A stretch of 64,000 bases of DNA from Natronospira bacteriovora (GTDB lineage: Bacteria > Pseudomonadota > Gammaproteobacteria > Natronospirales > Natronospiraceae), in the NCBI RefSeq assembly GCF_030848495.1, contig NZ_JAVDDT010000002.1:186001-250000 (forward strand). Direction: 5' to 3'. A program made the translations under genes and the position numbers. Below the pieces are notes generated by a model. It had not been told where the DNA came from, searched no databases, and saw only the letters and a program-made list of their open reading frames with translations. Below, piece by piece: positions 41,425 through 49,491 of this stretch (position 1 is its first letter; every line of letters starts with the position of its first letter).

Positions 41425-42468
41425 TCAGAAGAGACGACTGTAGCTGACCGCGCCATAAAGCTCGAAAAGATCCTGGCTGTCGAACTCACGGCTGCGGGCG
41501 ACCGAGGTGTAGGTCAGGCGGTTCCGTCCCCACTGCAAGGCTCCACCACCAAAGATCTCGCCAACCCAGGGGCGGCTGTCGACACTGGGGGTTTCCTGAA
41601 TCAGGCTGCCATCCAGAAAGATGTTGTGGACGACGTAGCGCAGATCCATGCCCCAGAAGGCGTACCAGCCACGATCCGCCAATGGCCGAAACAGGCCGCT
41701 GCCATTGGGTGCGGCCGAGATGCGTGGTGGGCCGAAATCCCGGGGGATATTCCGGCCAATGCGATGGTAGAAGCCGACGCGGCCTTCGGTGATGATATTG
41801 CCCAGCACGAAGCCGGCGCTGGGCGTGAACTCCCACTCGTAGCGGCCATTGCCGGTCGGGCCGCGGTTCATGCGAAGGGCATTGTCGTAGGCCAGGAGCA
41901 GGCCGGCCTCATTGGGCAACTGGGTTTCCCAGCCCACCGGGCGATCCGAGCCTAGGACTTCATGAATGAAGGTCTGGGTGCGCCGGGCTCCCGAGGCCGG
42001 CCCGACCACGCCCACGGCCAGCGTGAGCCGATCCATGCGGCGCCGTTGCACGCTGGCCATGTGAAAACCGAGCCCCAGCCAGCCCGCGTAAGGGCGGTCG
42101 TCCGGGGGCATCTGCGGGTCGGTGATGCTTTCCGGGGTGAAGATGGTCTGGATCAGGCTGGTGCCCCAGAGAATGGCCTCGTCCGTGTCCGGGAAGAGGG
42201 GAAAGGCCCGCGCGGCATTCTGCATCCATTCGGGCAGTTCGCGATCCAGATTGGTCCAGCTCAGGCGCAGACCATTGGTGTAGCCACCGTCCTGACCCAC
42301 GAAGAAATCATTCTCGGCTTCGACGGTGATCAGCTGGCGTGGCAGTGGTTCCGGCACGGTCTCCGCCGTGGCCGGCAGTGATGCCAGGAGTACCACGAGC
42401 AGCAGGCCCGCACGCCGTCGGCGAGGTCTGCGGGGCTGGAAGGATTCAAAGGATTCATCAGTTGCCAT
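41425..42468 (-). CDS. LpxR-family outer membrane protein (DUF2219)
   Basis: A 347-residue protein with an Arg-rich N-terminus and signal peptide, then the LpxR pattern: VEAENDFFVGQDGGYTNGLRLSW, DDRPYAGWLGLGFH, and a C-terminal barrel ending YGAVSYSRLF with the terminal Phe of outer-membrane proteins. LpxR in Salmonella and Helicobacter removes an acyloxyacyl chain from lipid A. Family membership is clear; the reaction here is inferred. The start is taken at the ATG beginning MATDESF because the longer frame has no signal-like sequence. Confidence 0.82.
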   Translation of the reverse strand: MATDESFESFQPRRPRRRRAGLLLVVLLASLPATAETVPEPLPRQLITVEAENDFFVGQDGGYTNGLRLSWTNLDRELPEWMQNAARAFPLFPDTDEAILWGTSLIQTIFTPESITDPQMPPDDRPYAGWLGLGFHMASVQRRRMDRLTLAVGVVGPASGARRTQTFIHEVLGSDRPVGWETQLPNEAGLLLAYDNALRMNRGPTGNGRYEWEFTPSAGFVLGNIITEGRVGFYHRIGRNIPRDFGPPRISAAPNGSGLFRPLADRGWYAFWGMDLRYVVHNIFLDGSLIQETPSVDSRPWVGEIFGGGALQWGRNRLTYTSVARSREFDSQDLFELYGAVSYSRLF

Positions 42469-42721
42469 CAGGGTATCCGTGGCGTCTATTCGGGGGCGTC
42501 CGTTCGGGTGATGCATGCCGTTGGCGGGCAAGATACCATGACCGCGCGGCCTGTGGGATGCCGGATACTCTGTCAACCGGCGCTCTGGTCCATGTCCTGG
42601 GCGCTGCTGATTGCCGTCGTGTTCGCCTCACCCCCCCCCATTTTTTCGCGATGAGCCAAAAAATTTCTGTCATGCGGCAAACCCTGGTGCGATTCACGGC
42701 ACTCAGGGGGTGAATGCCGAT

Positions 42722-42744
42722 CGGAACGGTGGCTGATTGTTCCG
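42722..42744. promoter_or_regulatory. Inverted repeat CGGAAC-N11-GTTCCG upstream of the first secreted paralogue
   Basis: Perfect 6-bp arms lie 38 bp before the start codon. They could be an operator, or a leader hairpin. The GGAAC core also resembles the -35 element of ECF sigma promoters, and an ECF gene lies downstream in the same cluster. The rest of 42469-42781 has no gene. Confidence 0.4.
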
Positions 42745-42781
42745 GCGGCGCTTTCATTTCATGCAATTGAAGGGGGTTGCA

Positions 42782-43348
42782 ATGACAGAAGAGAAGACAT
42801 GGACGATTCGTATCGCGCTCGGCCTGCTGGTGCTGGCCGTGACCATCCATCTTCCGGCGACCGCCGGCGAAAACGGTTTGCCCGAAGGCTGGTTTCCGGT
42901 AGGGGACGGGCCTGCTGTCTATGAGACCGTGGTCAGTGAGGACGCGGGCATGGACGGTCGCGGCCTGATCATTCGCTCCCGGGATCAGGAGGAGCTTCGT
43001 TTTGGCGGTGTCGGGCAGCGAATCGATGCATCCGATTACCTGGGTGAGCGTGTACGCCTCACGGGCTATCTGCGGCCCAGGGGCGTGGAGCAGCATACCG
43101 GCCTGTGGATGCGGGTGGATCCGGTGGGCGGCGGTGATCCGCTGGCCTTTGACAACATGATGGAGCGGCCGGTGAACGGCACCGCGGACTGGAGCCAATA
43201 CGAAGTCGTACTGGATGTACCCAACAACGCCAGCTTTATCTTTTTTGGTGCCTTGCTGGCCGGCAAGGGCGAGGTGAATGTGGATCAATTGAACCTGGAA
43301 GTGGTGGACGAAAGCACGCCGGTGACGGATCTGATGCTTGATAAGTAA
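42782..43348 (+). CDS. Secreted beta-sandwich protein, paralogue 1
   Basis: A 188-residue exported protein with a signal peptide (TIRIALGLLVLAVTIHLPATAG). The mature domain looks all-beta: LPEGWFPVGDGPAVYE, RGLIIRS, RFGGVGQRIDASDY, GERVRLTGYLR, GLWMRVD, LAFDNMMERPVNGT, YEVVLDVP, and GEVNVDQLNLEVVDESTPVTD. This carbohydrate-binding/galactose-binding-like jelly-roll pattern also occurs in other bacterial proteins, but I cannot name the family. AAGGGGG lies before the ATG. It is followed 36 bp later by a close paralogue. Confidence 0.75.
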   Translation: MTEEKTWTIRIALGLLVLAVTIHLPATAGENGLPEGWFPVGDGPAVYETVVSEDAGMDGRGLIIRSRDQEELRFGGVGQRIDASDYLGERVRLTGYLRPRGVEQHTGLWMRVDPVGGGDPLAFDNMMERPVNGTADWSQYEVVLDVPNNASFIFFGALLAGKGEVNVDQLNLEVVDESTPVTDLMLDK

Positions 43349-43384
43349 TGAGGGTCTGGAAGGGTGCTCAGATGGAGGTACGTC

Positions 43385-43981
43385 ATGAATATGAATGAGG
43401 CAAAACACACGGGTTTCAGTGCTTTCCTGTTTGTCGTTTTGACCGCCGGGATCTGTTCAGCCACAGCTCAGGCAGGGAGTGAGTTTGATCTGCCGGAGGG
43501 CTGGGTGCCCGTAGGCGACAGCCGGGAGGCCTATCACCTGGAAATCAGCGAGGAGGCCGGCCGCGAAGGGCGTGGTTTGCGTATACGCTCCCTGGACAGT
43601 GAGGGTGGCCGATTCGGTGGCGTAGCCCAGTTGATTGCCGCGGATGATTATGCGGGTGAACGCGTCAGACTGAGCGGTTATGTACGTGCCATGTCCGTGA
43701 GCGGCTGGGCTGGTCTCTGGCTTCGGGTTGACGGACAGAATGGCAATCAGGTTTTGGCGTTCGATAACATGAATAATCGGCCTATTCGCGGTGACCGGGA
43801 GTGGGATCGCTATGAGGTTGTGGTTGACGTGTCGGAAGAGGCAGGCCGGGTTGTTTTTGGCGCTTTGTTGAGTGGTGGTGGAGAAATCCATGTGGATGCA
43901 ATGGAACTCGAAGTGGTTGATGAGAGTGTCCCTCTCACGCGTGGTCTTCCTCCCAGACAGCCAAGAAACATGAGTTTCTGA
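43385..43981 (+). CDS. Secreted beta-sandwich protein, paralogue 2
   Basis: A 198-residue exported protein with a signal peptide ending near ATAQAG. It repeats every element of paralogue 1: LPEGWVPVGDSREAYH, RGLRIRS, RFGGVAQLIAADDY, GERVRLSGYVR, GLWLRVD, LAFDNMNNRPIRGD, YEVVVDVS, and GEIHVDAMELEVVDESVPLT. About half the aligned residues are identical by eye. The C-terminal tail GLPPRQPRNMSF is unique. GGAGG lies before the ATG. The ECF sigma gene starts 10 bp after its stop, which suggests one operon. Confidence 0.78.
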   Translation: MNMNEAKHTGFSAFLFVVLTAGICSATAQAGSEFDLPEGWVPVGDSREAYHLEISEEAGREGRGLRIRSLDSEGGRFGGVAQLIAADDYAGERVRLSGYVRAMSVSGWAGLWLRVDGQNGNQVLAFDNMNNRPIRGDREWDRYEVVVDVSEEAGRVVFGALLSGGGEIHVDAMELEVVDESVPLTRGLPPRQPRNMSF

Positions 43982-43991
43982 GGCAGACAGC

Positions 43992-44612
43992 ATGTTTTCT
44001 GAGGGGGAAAACAGTGACGATGAGGTATTGCTCGAGGCGGCCCGGCAAGGTTGTCGAGCCGCCTTTGGGCGGCTTCTGGATCAGCATCAGAGGGCTCTTT
44101 ACGCCTTCGTGTTGCGAACGGAGGGAAATGACCGGGAGCTGGCGGCGGATATCGTGCAGGATACCTTTGAAATTGCCTGCCGACGATTGCATCGATTTCG
44201 TGGCCAGTCGCGTTTTCGCACCTGGTTATTGGGCATTGCCGTCAATCGAATTCGGAGCTGGCGTCGGCGACAACGATTGCGTGCACTGCTGCAATGGCAG
44301 GATCTGGAGGATCTTTCCCCTTCCTCCCCGGCCCCATCACCCGTGGCGGCGGCACAACAGGACAGTCAGCGGGTGATGATAGAGCGGGCGTTCTCCAGCC
44401 TGTCGAGGATGCAGCGGGAAGCCCTCTACATGCGTGAATTCGAGGCGCTATCTCACGAAGAGATTGGCCGGGTACTCGGGCTGAAAATCAATACGGTTAA
44501 ATCTCGCATTCATTCGGCACGACAGGCCATGTTGCGCGAGCTGGGGAACATGAAGTCTCAGCTGATCAGTGCAGACGAATGTTCAGAGGAGCGACGCCAT
44601 GAAACGGCATGA
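43992..44612 (+). CDS. ECF-type RNA polymerase sigma factor
   Basis: A 206-residue sigma factor. Region 2 has AFGRLLDQHQRALYAFVLR and LAADIVQDTFEIACRRLHRFRGQSRFRTWLLGIAVNRIRSW. Region 4 has LSRMQREALYMREFEALSHEEIGRVLGLKINTVKSRIHSARQAM. It should direct polymerase to a specific promoter set. It overlaps the next gene by 14 bp and follows the secreted paralogues closely, so it probably governs them or is co-expressed. Confidence 0.92.
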   Translation: MFSEGENSDDEVLLEAARQGCRAAFGRLLDQHQRALYAFVLRTEGNDRELAADIVQDTFEIACRRLHRFRGQSRFRTWLLGIAVNRIRSWRRRQRLRALLQWQDLEDLSPSSPAPSPVAAAQQDSQRVMIERAFSSLSRMQREALYMREFEALSHEEIGRVLGLKINTVKSRIHSARQAMLRELGNMKSQLISADECSEERRHETA

Positions 44613-44988
44613 ACCATCAGAGTGGGAAGCGTTGGTGCGTATCTGGCGTGAGGTTTCGCCGCAGCCGCTTCCTCCGGCAGACCTTCGCAGACGCATCATG
44701 GAGGCCGTGGATGAGAAGCCATCCAGGAACGAAACGCCCCTGGTGGGGCTTGCCCTTGCGGCAACCGTGGCATTGGTGGCCGTACTTGCCGGCGTCGTGC
44801 ATTGGCCGGGCCAGGCACCACGAGACGATGTGCCCGGTCAGCAGCTGCTGGTCATGGAGCCCATGCAGACAGTGGATCCCTATGATCTTGAAATTGATCG
44901 AGACACGCCCTGTGGGCGTGCAGACCAATGTCTGGCGCCAGGCATGGACATCATGCCGCTGGATGCTCACGGCGAACGAATACTGTAA
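44599..44988 (+). CDS. Probable anti-sigma factor (single membrane helix)
   Basis: A 129-residue protein. The N-terminal cytosolic part (EWEALVRIWREVSPQPLPPADLRRRIMEAVDE) is followed by one membrane helix (TPLVGLALAATVALVAVLAGVVHW) and an acidic periplasmic tail with two cysteines (CGRADQC). The position after and overlapping the ECF gene, plus one membrane helix, is the usual anti-sigma layout. The N-terminal part has no HxxxCxxC zinc motif, so it is not a ZAS-type anti-sigma. GAGGAG lies eight bases before the ATG. Confidence 0.7.
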   Translation: MKRHEPSEWEALVRIWREVSPQPLPPADLRRRIMEAVDEKPSRNETPLVGLALAATVALVAVLAGVVHWPGQAPRDDVPGQQLLVMEPMQTVDPYDLEIDRDTPCGRADQCLAPGMDIMPLDAHGERIL

Positions 44989-45030
44989 TGGTCACCGATC
45001 TGATTGCACTGTGGATAAAGGAGCCTTGTA

Positions 45031-46164
45031 TCATTCGGCCAGTTCCACGCGATTGCGACCGTTCTGCTTGGCCTGGTAAAGGGCCTTGTCCGCCCGGATG
45101 ATCACGGTTTCGGTGGTGTCCCTTTCCGAGTTCAGGGCCAGGCCCAGGCTGAGAGTGATGGGCAGGGGGCCCGCGCTGGTGGGGAAGGGGGCTTCCTCTA
45201 CCGCCTTGCGGATCTTTTCCGCCACCTCCAGCGATGCGGATTCATCGGTGTCCTGGACCAGCATCAGAAACTCCTCCCCGCCCCAGCGTGAGACCCGGTC
45301 TTCCCGCCGCAGGGAGGTCGTCAGACGGTTTCCCAGTTCCACCAGCACCTGATCGCCCACGTCATGGCCGTGGGCGTCATTGACCCGCTTGAAACGATCC
45401 AGGTCGGCCATGATGATGGCGTAGCGAACCTCATGCCGGAGTGACCGGGCGTGGGCCGTTGTCAGTTCCTTCGACATGGCGCGTCGGTTGAGCAGCCCGG
45501 TCAGGGGATCGGTCATCGCCGATTCCTTCAGCTGCTGATTGGCCATGAAGCTGCGGATATTGCTGTGATAGATCAGCTCCACGACGATGCAGGCCACCAC
45601 CAGCATGGCCGCCGGATAGACCAGGTGAGTGGTCACCGAGCTCAGTGCCACGCCATTGTGGATCAGCAGAAAGGGCAGGCTGAGAAAGGGCAGGCCATAG
45701 ATGACGGGGATGTCCCGCAGGCCGCGTGTGGCCGCCATGGACACCGCGGCGATGGTGATGATCAGGCCTTGTGAAGTGTAGTCGGCCGGCCCCCCTTGAA
45801 AGACTTTGTCGTTGGCGAATATGCCCACCATCATGGTCATCAGGGCAAAGGCCATGAGCAGCAGCAGGGGCCGCGGCCATGCACCGTCCGGTTGCTTCCA
45901 GCGCAGAAACAGGATGCCCAGGGCGGCGAGGGAGACCGGCAGGCGCCACAAGGCATTGTGCAGATGCAAGTCGTCCTGGCTTTCGTAGATGACGTAATCG
46001 ATGAACTGGAAGGCGGGGAGAAGGATCAGTATGGCCAGGGCGGCCACTACGGCAATGCGCCGGGCCAGCTGACGCTGGAAGGTTTCAAAATCCGCTTGCC
46101 ACGCCGCCGGTACGGTGGGGAAGATCATCGCCATCAATCGTCGGGCGGAGGAGCCAACTGTCAT
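45031..46164 (-). CDS. Six-helix membrane diguanylate cyclase
   Basis: A 377-residue protein. The first 200 residues carry about six membrane helices of a MASE-like sensor, and the C-terminus is a GGEEF domain. DLDRFKRVND and RWGGEEFLMLV are intact, and RRED is an I-site five residues before GGEEF, so an active, product-inhibited cyclase is expected. AAGGAG lies before the ATG. It converges on the anti-sigma gene, with a 42-bp gap. Confidence 0.92.
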   Translation of the reverse strand: MTVGSSARRLMAMIFPTVPAAWQADFETFQRQLARRIAVVAALAILILLPAFQFIDYVIYESQDDLHLHNALWRLPVSLAALGILFLRWKQPDGAWPRPLLLLMAFALMTMMVGIFANDKVFQGGPADYTSQGLIITIAAVSMAATRGLRDIPVIYGLPFLSLPFLLIHNGVALSSVTTHLVYPAAMLVVACIVVELIYHSNIRSFMANQQLKESAMTDPLTGLLNRRAMSKELTTAHARSLRHEVRYAIIMADLDRFKRVNDAHGHDVGDQVLVELGNRLTTSLRREDRVSRWGGEEFLMLVQDTDESASLEVAEKIRKAVEEAPFPTSAGPLPITLSLGLALNSERDTTETVIIRADKALYQAKQNGRNRVELAE

Positions 46165-46275
46165 GTCCGTCTCCTTCGGAATGCCGGGTGCGGGCCTGGT
46201 TCAGGCGTTCATGGCCATCCTTGAGAATTGCTCCCTTTGGCTTCATTTTACCCCAGCGCCTGTATCACTGTCTTA

Positions 46276-48567
46276 TCACTGTCCGCTGCCTTGACTGACG
46301 GTGCCACAGAGGGCCTCCGCACCCACGGCGTCGATCAGGCCGCGAGCATAGTCATAGCCATGCTGTTCGATTTCTTCCAGCTTGCGGAACTGCAGGGTCG
46401 TGGTGCTGCCCAGGGGCGGGGCGAAGCGCACATCGGCCTGGGCCAGGGTGCGTTCTGCCGCCTGATCACTGGCTGCCAGCACCGAATCCATGAGGATGTC
46501 CATGATGCCGGGTACTTCCCGGCGCGCCGGGTGGTTCCTGCCGCGCCAGAGATTGGGCCAGGGCGAGGGGAAATCCGGGCGTTTGGCGGTGATGCCGCGC
46601 GGGGCGCGAACATCGCTGGTGATCAGCCGGGCCACCTGGGGGCGAAGCAGATCCCCCGGCAGGTTGTTGAGCACGCCCCCGTCCACATGCAGTTCCCCGT
46701 TGATGATCACCGGGGTGACCAGGCCGGGGATGGCGCCTGTGGCGCGTACCGCTCGCCACAATGACCCACGCTCGTGAATCATCGGCGACTGCCGGGAGAT
46801 GTTGGTGGAGACACAGCGGTAGCTGCGCCAGAGATCCTCGATCTGGATGTCCCCGTAGGTCTTGTAACTGACGTGATCCAGGCGCTTGCTGCGCAGCAGG
46901 CTGTAGCTGGGCAGGGTGTATTCCCGCCAGGGGTCGGACTTCACGAAGGCCCACTGGGCCTGGGCGAGGATATCCTCCGGCGGCATGCCCCGGGCAAACA
47001 GAGCGCCCACCACGCCGCCCATGCTGGTACCGGCCACCACGTCCACGTGCACGCCGGCTTCCTCCAGGGCCCGCAGGATGCCGATATGGGCGATGCCGCG
47101 GGCACCACCCCCGCTCAGGGCCAGACCGATGGCCCGGCCAGTCAGGCGGCGGGCGAGGGTGGCCAGGTGAAGCGGATCACCGAGGCGTACGTGATGATGT
47201 TCGTCCACCGGACGGCGCTTGAGCCAGTCCGCCGTGTTGCGCGGCAGGTCGGTCTGTTCGGGGTGCAGCAGCAGCAGGCGGATACGCGGGCTGACGCCAT
47301 TGTCGCGACGGGCCTCCAGTTCCCGAAACAGGCGGGTTTCCAGGCCACGGGGGTGAGGGCTGTCTTCACTGTCGGCCAGCAGCAGAATTTCGTCGGCCCG
47401 CTCCAGGCAACGTCGGGTCCAGCCGGTGGGATCGGTGTCGCCATCACAGGGGTCGGTCAGGTAGAAGACCAGTTCGTTTTCCTGTTCCTGCTGATCCAGC
47501 CACAGGCCGAGCCCCATGTGGGCCGGGTCGCCGGGGCTGGCCTGGGCCAGACCTTCCCGCCCCAGGCGGCGGCTCACTTCGGCCGGATCCAGCACCAGGC
47601 AGCGCTTGTGGGCCTTCATGGCTTTTTGCAGCTGCAGCAGAAAGACCTTGGGCACGGCCTTCTGACCGGCTCGAACCACCGCGATGGCACGGGCCGATTC
47701 CTGCTGCGGAACGCGGCCGGACTGGCTGCTCTCCAGGCGTTCGATGACCTGTCGGCTGACGGACAGGGCCAGTTCCGCGTGGCGGCGGGCGAGATGATCG
47801 AAATCCACCCGGGCCAGCCGCAGGACACTGCTGGCATGGGTTGCCACGATTCGGGCAGAGCGTGGCTGGGCCCGCAAGACACCCATTTCGCCCACCATCT
47901 CGCCGGGTCGTATAGTGCCGATGGCCTGGAAACCCGCTTCCGCGTCACCGCGCAGGGCGCGCAGCTGCCCGTTGACCAGGATGTAGAGGCTGTCGCCGGG
48001 ATCACCCTGTTCGAAGAGGCGCTCGCCGGCATTCAGCTCCCGCCAGTCCAGCGCGCCTTCGAGGGCCTGGAAGGCCTCGTCGTTCAGGGTGCCGAAATGT
48101 TTCTGGATGAGGTGGCGAATGCGGTTCTGGCGCAGGCGGCGGATGACCTCCTGTTCCAGCGCCGCACGCACCTGGGGAAACTTGCGCACCAGGGCCTCGA
48201 AGGTCCCGGCCGGCAGGCGGGCGAGGAGGGTGGTGCCCACCGCCCGCACCGTGGCCGAGCGAAAACCGCCCAGCAGCAGGGCCATCTCGCCCACCGGTTC
48301 GCCCGGCATGATGCGGCCACGGCGGCGGGCAGCGGCAAAATCCCGGCCTTCTTCTTCCGGGCCGAGCACATGCAGGGCGCCGGACAGCACCAGGTACATG
48401 GCATCGGCGCTGTCGCCGGCCTGGAACAGGTCCTGACCGTCGCTCAGGCGCACCTCGCCCATGTGACCGGCCAGGGCATCCACCACCGCCGGTTCCAGGT
48501 CCGCGAAGAGGGTTGATGTGCGCAGGCTGTCGGCAATCCGTCGCCGGCCGATATCCCCTTGATCCAT
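46276..48567 (-). CDS. Cyclic-nucleotide-binding patatin-like phospholipase (NTE type)
   Basis: A 763-residue protein resembling neuropathy target esterase. Two cyclic-nucleotide-binding domains lie at about residues 20-140 and 150-270, each with an RxGEMVGEMG-like phosphate cassette (PGEPVGEMALL and PGEMVGEMGVL). A middle region follows, then a patatin domain with the oxyanion motif LSGGGARGIAHIG (about 478), the nucleophile GTSMGG (about 515) and the catalytic Asp in HVDGGVLNN. It should hydrolyse phospholipid or lysophospholipid, possibly controlled by a nucleotide. AAGGAG lies six bases before the ATG at 48567. The longer frame upstream is not family-like. Confidence 0.88.
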   Translation of the reverse strand: MDQGDIGRRRIADSLRTSTLFADLEPAVVDALAGHMGEVRLSDGQDLFQAGDSADAMYLVLSGALHVLGPEEEGRDFAAARRRGRIMPGEPVGEMALLLGGFRSATVRAVGTTLLARLPAGTFEALVRKFPQVRAALEQEVIRRLRQNRIRHLIQKHFGTLNDEAFQALEGALDWRELNAGERLFEQGDPGDSLYILVNGQLRALRGDAEAGFQAIGTIRPGEMVGEMGVLRAQPRSARIVATHASSVLRLARVDFDHLARRHAELALSVSRQVIERLESSQSGRVPQQESARAIAVVRAGQKAVPKVFLLQLQKAMKAHKRCLVLDPAEVSRRLGREGLAQASPGDPAHMGLGLWLDQQEQENELVFYLTDPCDGDTDPTGWTRRCLERADEILLLADSEDSPHPRGLETRLFRELEARRDNGVSPRIRLLLLHPEQTDLPRNTADWLKRRPVDEHHHVRLGDPLHLATLARRLTGRAIGLALSGGGARGIAHIGILRALEEAGVHVDVVAGTSMGGVVGALFARGMPPEDILAQAQWAFVKSDPWREYTLPSYSLLRSKRLDHVSYKTYGDIQIEDLWRSYRCVSTNISRQSPMIHERGSLWRAVRATGAIPGLVTPVIINGELHVDGGVLNNLPGDLLRPQVARLITSDVRAPRGITAKRPDFPSPWPNLWRGRNHPARREVPGIMDILMDSVLAASDQAAERTLAQADVRFAPPLGSTTTLQFRKLEEIEQHGYDYARGLIDAVGAEALCGTVSQGSGQ

Positions 48568-48669
48568 CTTGATCTCCTTTGTCCATAACCCAGTATAGCT
48601 CCATGAAATGAAAGGAAAATGGTTAGGGGAATTTAGCGAAAGCCGGTCCACCTCGGCGGCCAGGATAAA

Positions 48670-48720
48670 GTTATAACGGGTGTGATTACCTGTGCTATGC
48701 TTGGCCTCAGGTGTTATAAC
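48670..48720. promoter_or_regulatory. AbrB/Doc promoter flanked by two GTTATAAC operators
   Basis: GTTATAAC occurs at 48670-48677 and 48713-48720. An extended -10 box TGCTATGCT lies between them (48693-48701). The symmetrical placement suits repression by the antitoxin or the toxin-antitoxin complex. Confidence 0.6.
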
Positions 48721-48736
48721 AAATGAGGTGCCAACC

Positions 48737-48964
48737 ATGGTGAAGAAGCTCAAGCTGCGGGCCATCGGCAATTCCACCGGTGTGGTTCTGCCCAAGGAAA
48801 TTCTCGAGAAACTGCGTGTCACTCAGGGCGACGAGCTGATGGTGCTCGAGACCCCCGATGGCATCACCCTGACCAGCTACGATCCGGAATTCGCCCGGCA
48901 GATGGATGTGGCGGAACGCATCATGCGAGAAGATCGCGACTTGCTGAAAAAGCTGGCTGAGTGA
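48737..48964 (+). CDS. AbrB/MazE-type antitoxin
   Basis: A 75-residue protein with an N-terminal swapped-hairpin DNA-binding domain (LRAIGNSTGVVLPKEILEKLRVTQGDELMVLETPDGI). The C-terminal helix (EFARQMDVAERIMREDRDLLKKLAE) would wrap the toxin. It is 13 bp upstream of the Doc-like gene. The partner is usually Phd in the P1 system; an AbrB-type partner for Doc is also common. Confidence 0.85.
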   Translation: MVKKLKLRAIGNSTGVVLPKEILEKLRVTQGDELMVLETPDGITLTSYDPEFARQMDVAERIMREDRDLLKKLAE

Positions 48965-48977
48965 GGGAGTGAGGGAC

Positions 48978-49400
48978 ATGAGAGATCCGGTCTGGATTTC
49001 AGAAGAGCTTGTCATGGCCATCCACGAACGTCAGTTGTCCGAGCACGGTGGGGGAAGCGGGGTGCGCGATGAGGGCATGCTGGCCTCGGCCTTGGCGCGT
49101 CCGAAGCAGAAAGCCTTCTATGGTGGGGCTGATGTGGATATACCGGGTCTAGCGGCAGCTTATGCTTACGGCGTGGTGCGCAATCACCCCTTTGTCGATG
49201 GAAACAAGCGAACGGCTTATGTTCTTTGCCGTACTTTTATGGTGTTGAACGGCTGGGATATCGTTGGCAGCTTGGCTGACCGATACCCCGTCATTATTTC
49301 ACTGGCCGCCGGCGAACTGACGGAAGAGGCCTTCGCCGACTGGTTGCGAGCGAATGCCCGCCCGGATCAGGTCAGTGAGGCCAGCCCGGAGTATGGCTAA
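48978..49400 (+). CDS. doc: Doc/Fic-family toxin
   Basis: A 140-residue Fic-fold protein with the motif HPFVDGNKRT at residues 70-79. P1 Doc has a related HxFxDxNKRT and phosphorylates EF-Tu; canonical Fic proteins AMP-ylate targets using HPFxxGNGRT. The Asp/Lys pattern here is Doc-like. The N-terminal SGVRDEGMLASALARP segment is also typical. It is preceded by its AbrB-type antitoxin. GGG and a GTG in frame at 48969 leave the exact start slightly uncertain. Confidence 0.86.
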   Translation: MRDPVWISEELVMAIHERQLSEHGGGSGVRDEGMLASALARPKQKAFYGGADVDIPGLAAAYAYGVVRNHPFVDGNKRTAYVLCRTFMVLNGWDIVGSLADRYPVIISLAAGELTEEAFADWLRANARPDQVSEASPEYG

Positions 49401-49407
49401 TTCGGGT

Positions 49408-49450
49408 ATGGCGGGTTTCGCCATTCCTGCGACAGCGTTTGTCGCCGTTT
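49408..49450. terminator. Two hairpins after doc; copy 3 of GCGACA-N5-TGTCGC
   Basis: A hairpin with ATGGCG / CGCCAT arms is followed by GCGACA-GCGTT-TGTCGC (49429-49445) and then CGTTTTC. The second stem plus the T-run could terminate doc transcription. The motif is shared with sites at 18417 and 24508. Confidence 0.5.
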
Positions 49451-49491
49451 TCTGTATCCTGTAGCCCTCTCGCAAAGAACAAGGACGAAGC

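Noticed and set aside
42722-42744. Definite ECF sigma promoter
   Set aside because: GGAAC is present but I see no convincing -10 element at the expected spacing, so it is kept only as an inverted repeat.
35831-45030. GGDEF genes as one duplicated family
   Set aside because: Outside the GGDEF domain the sensor parts have no visible similarity to each other.
46774-48516. Plus-strand open frame of 580 codons
   Set aside because: It is opposite the cyclic-nucleotide/patatin gene, whose motifs are clear.
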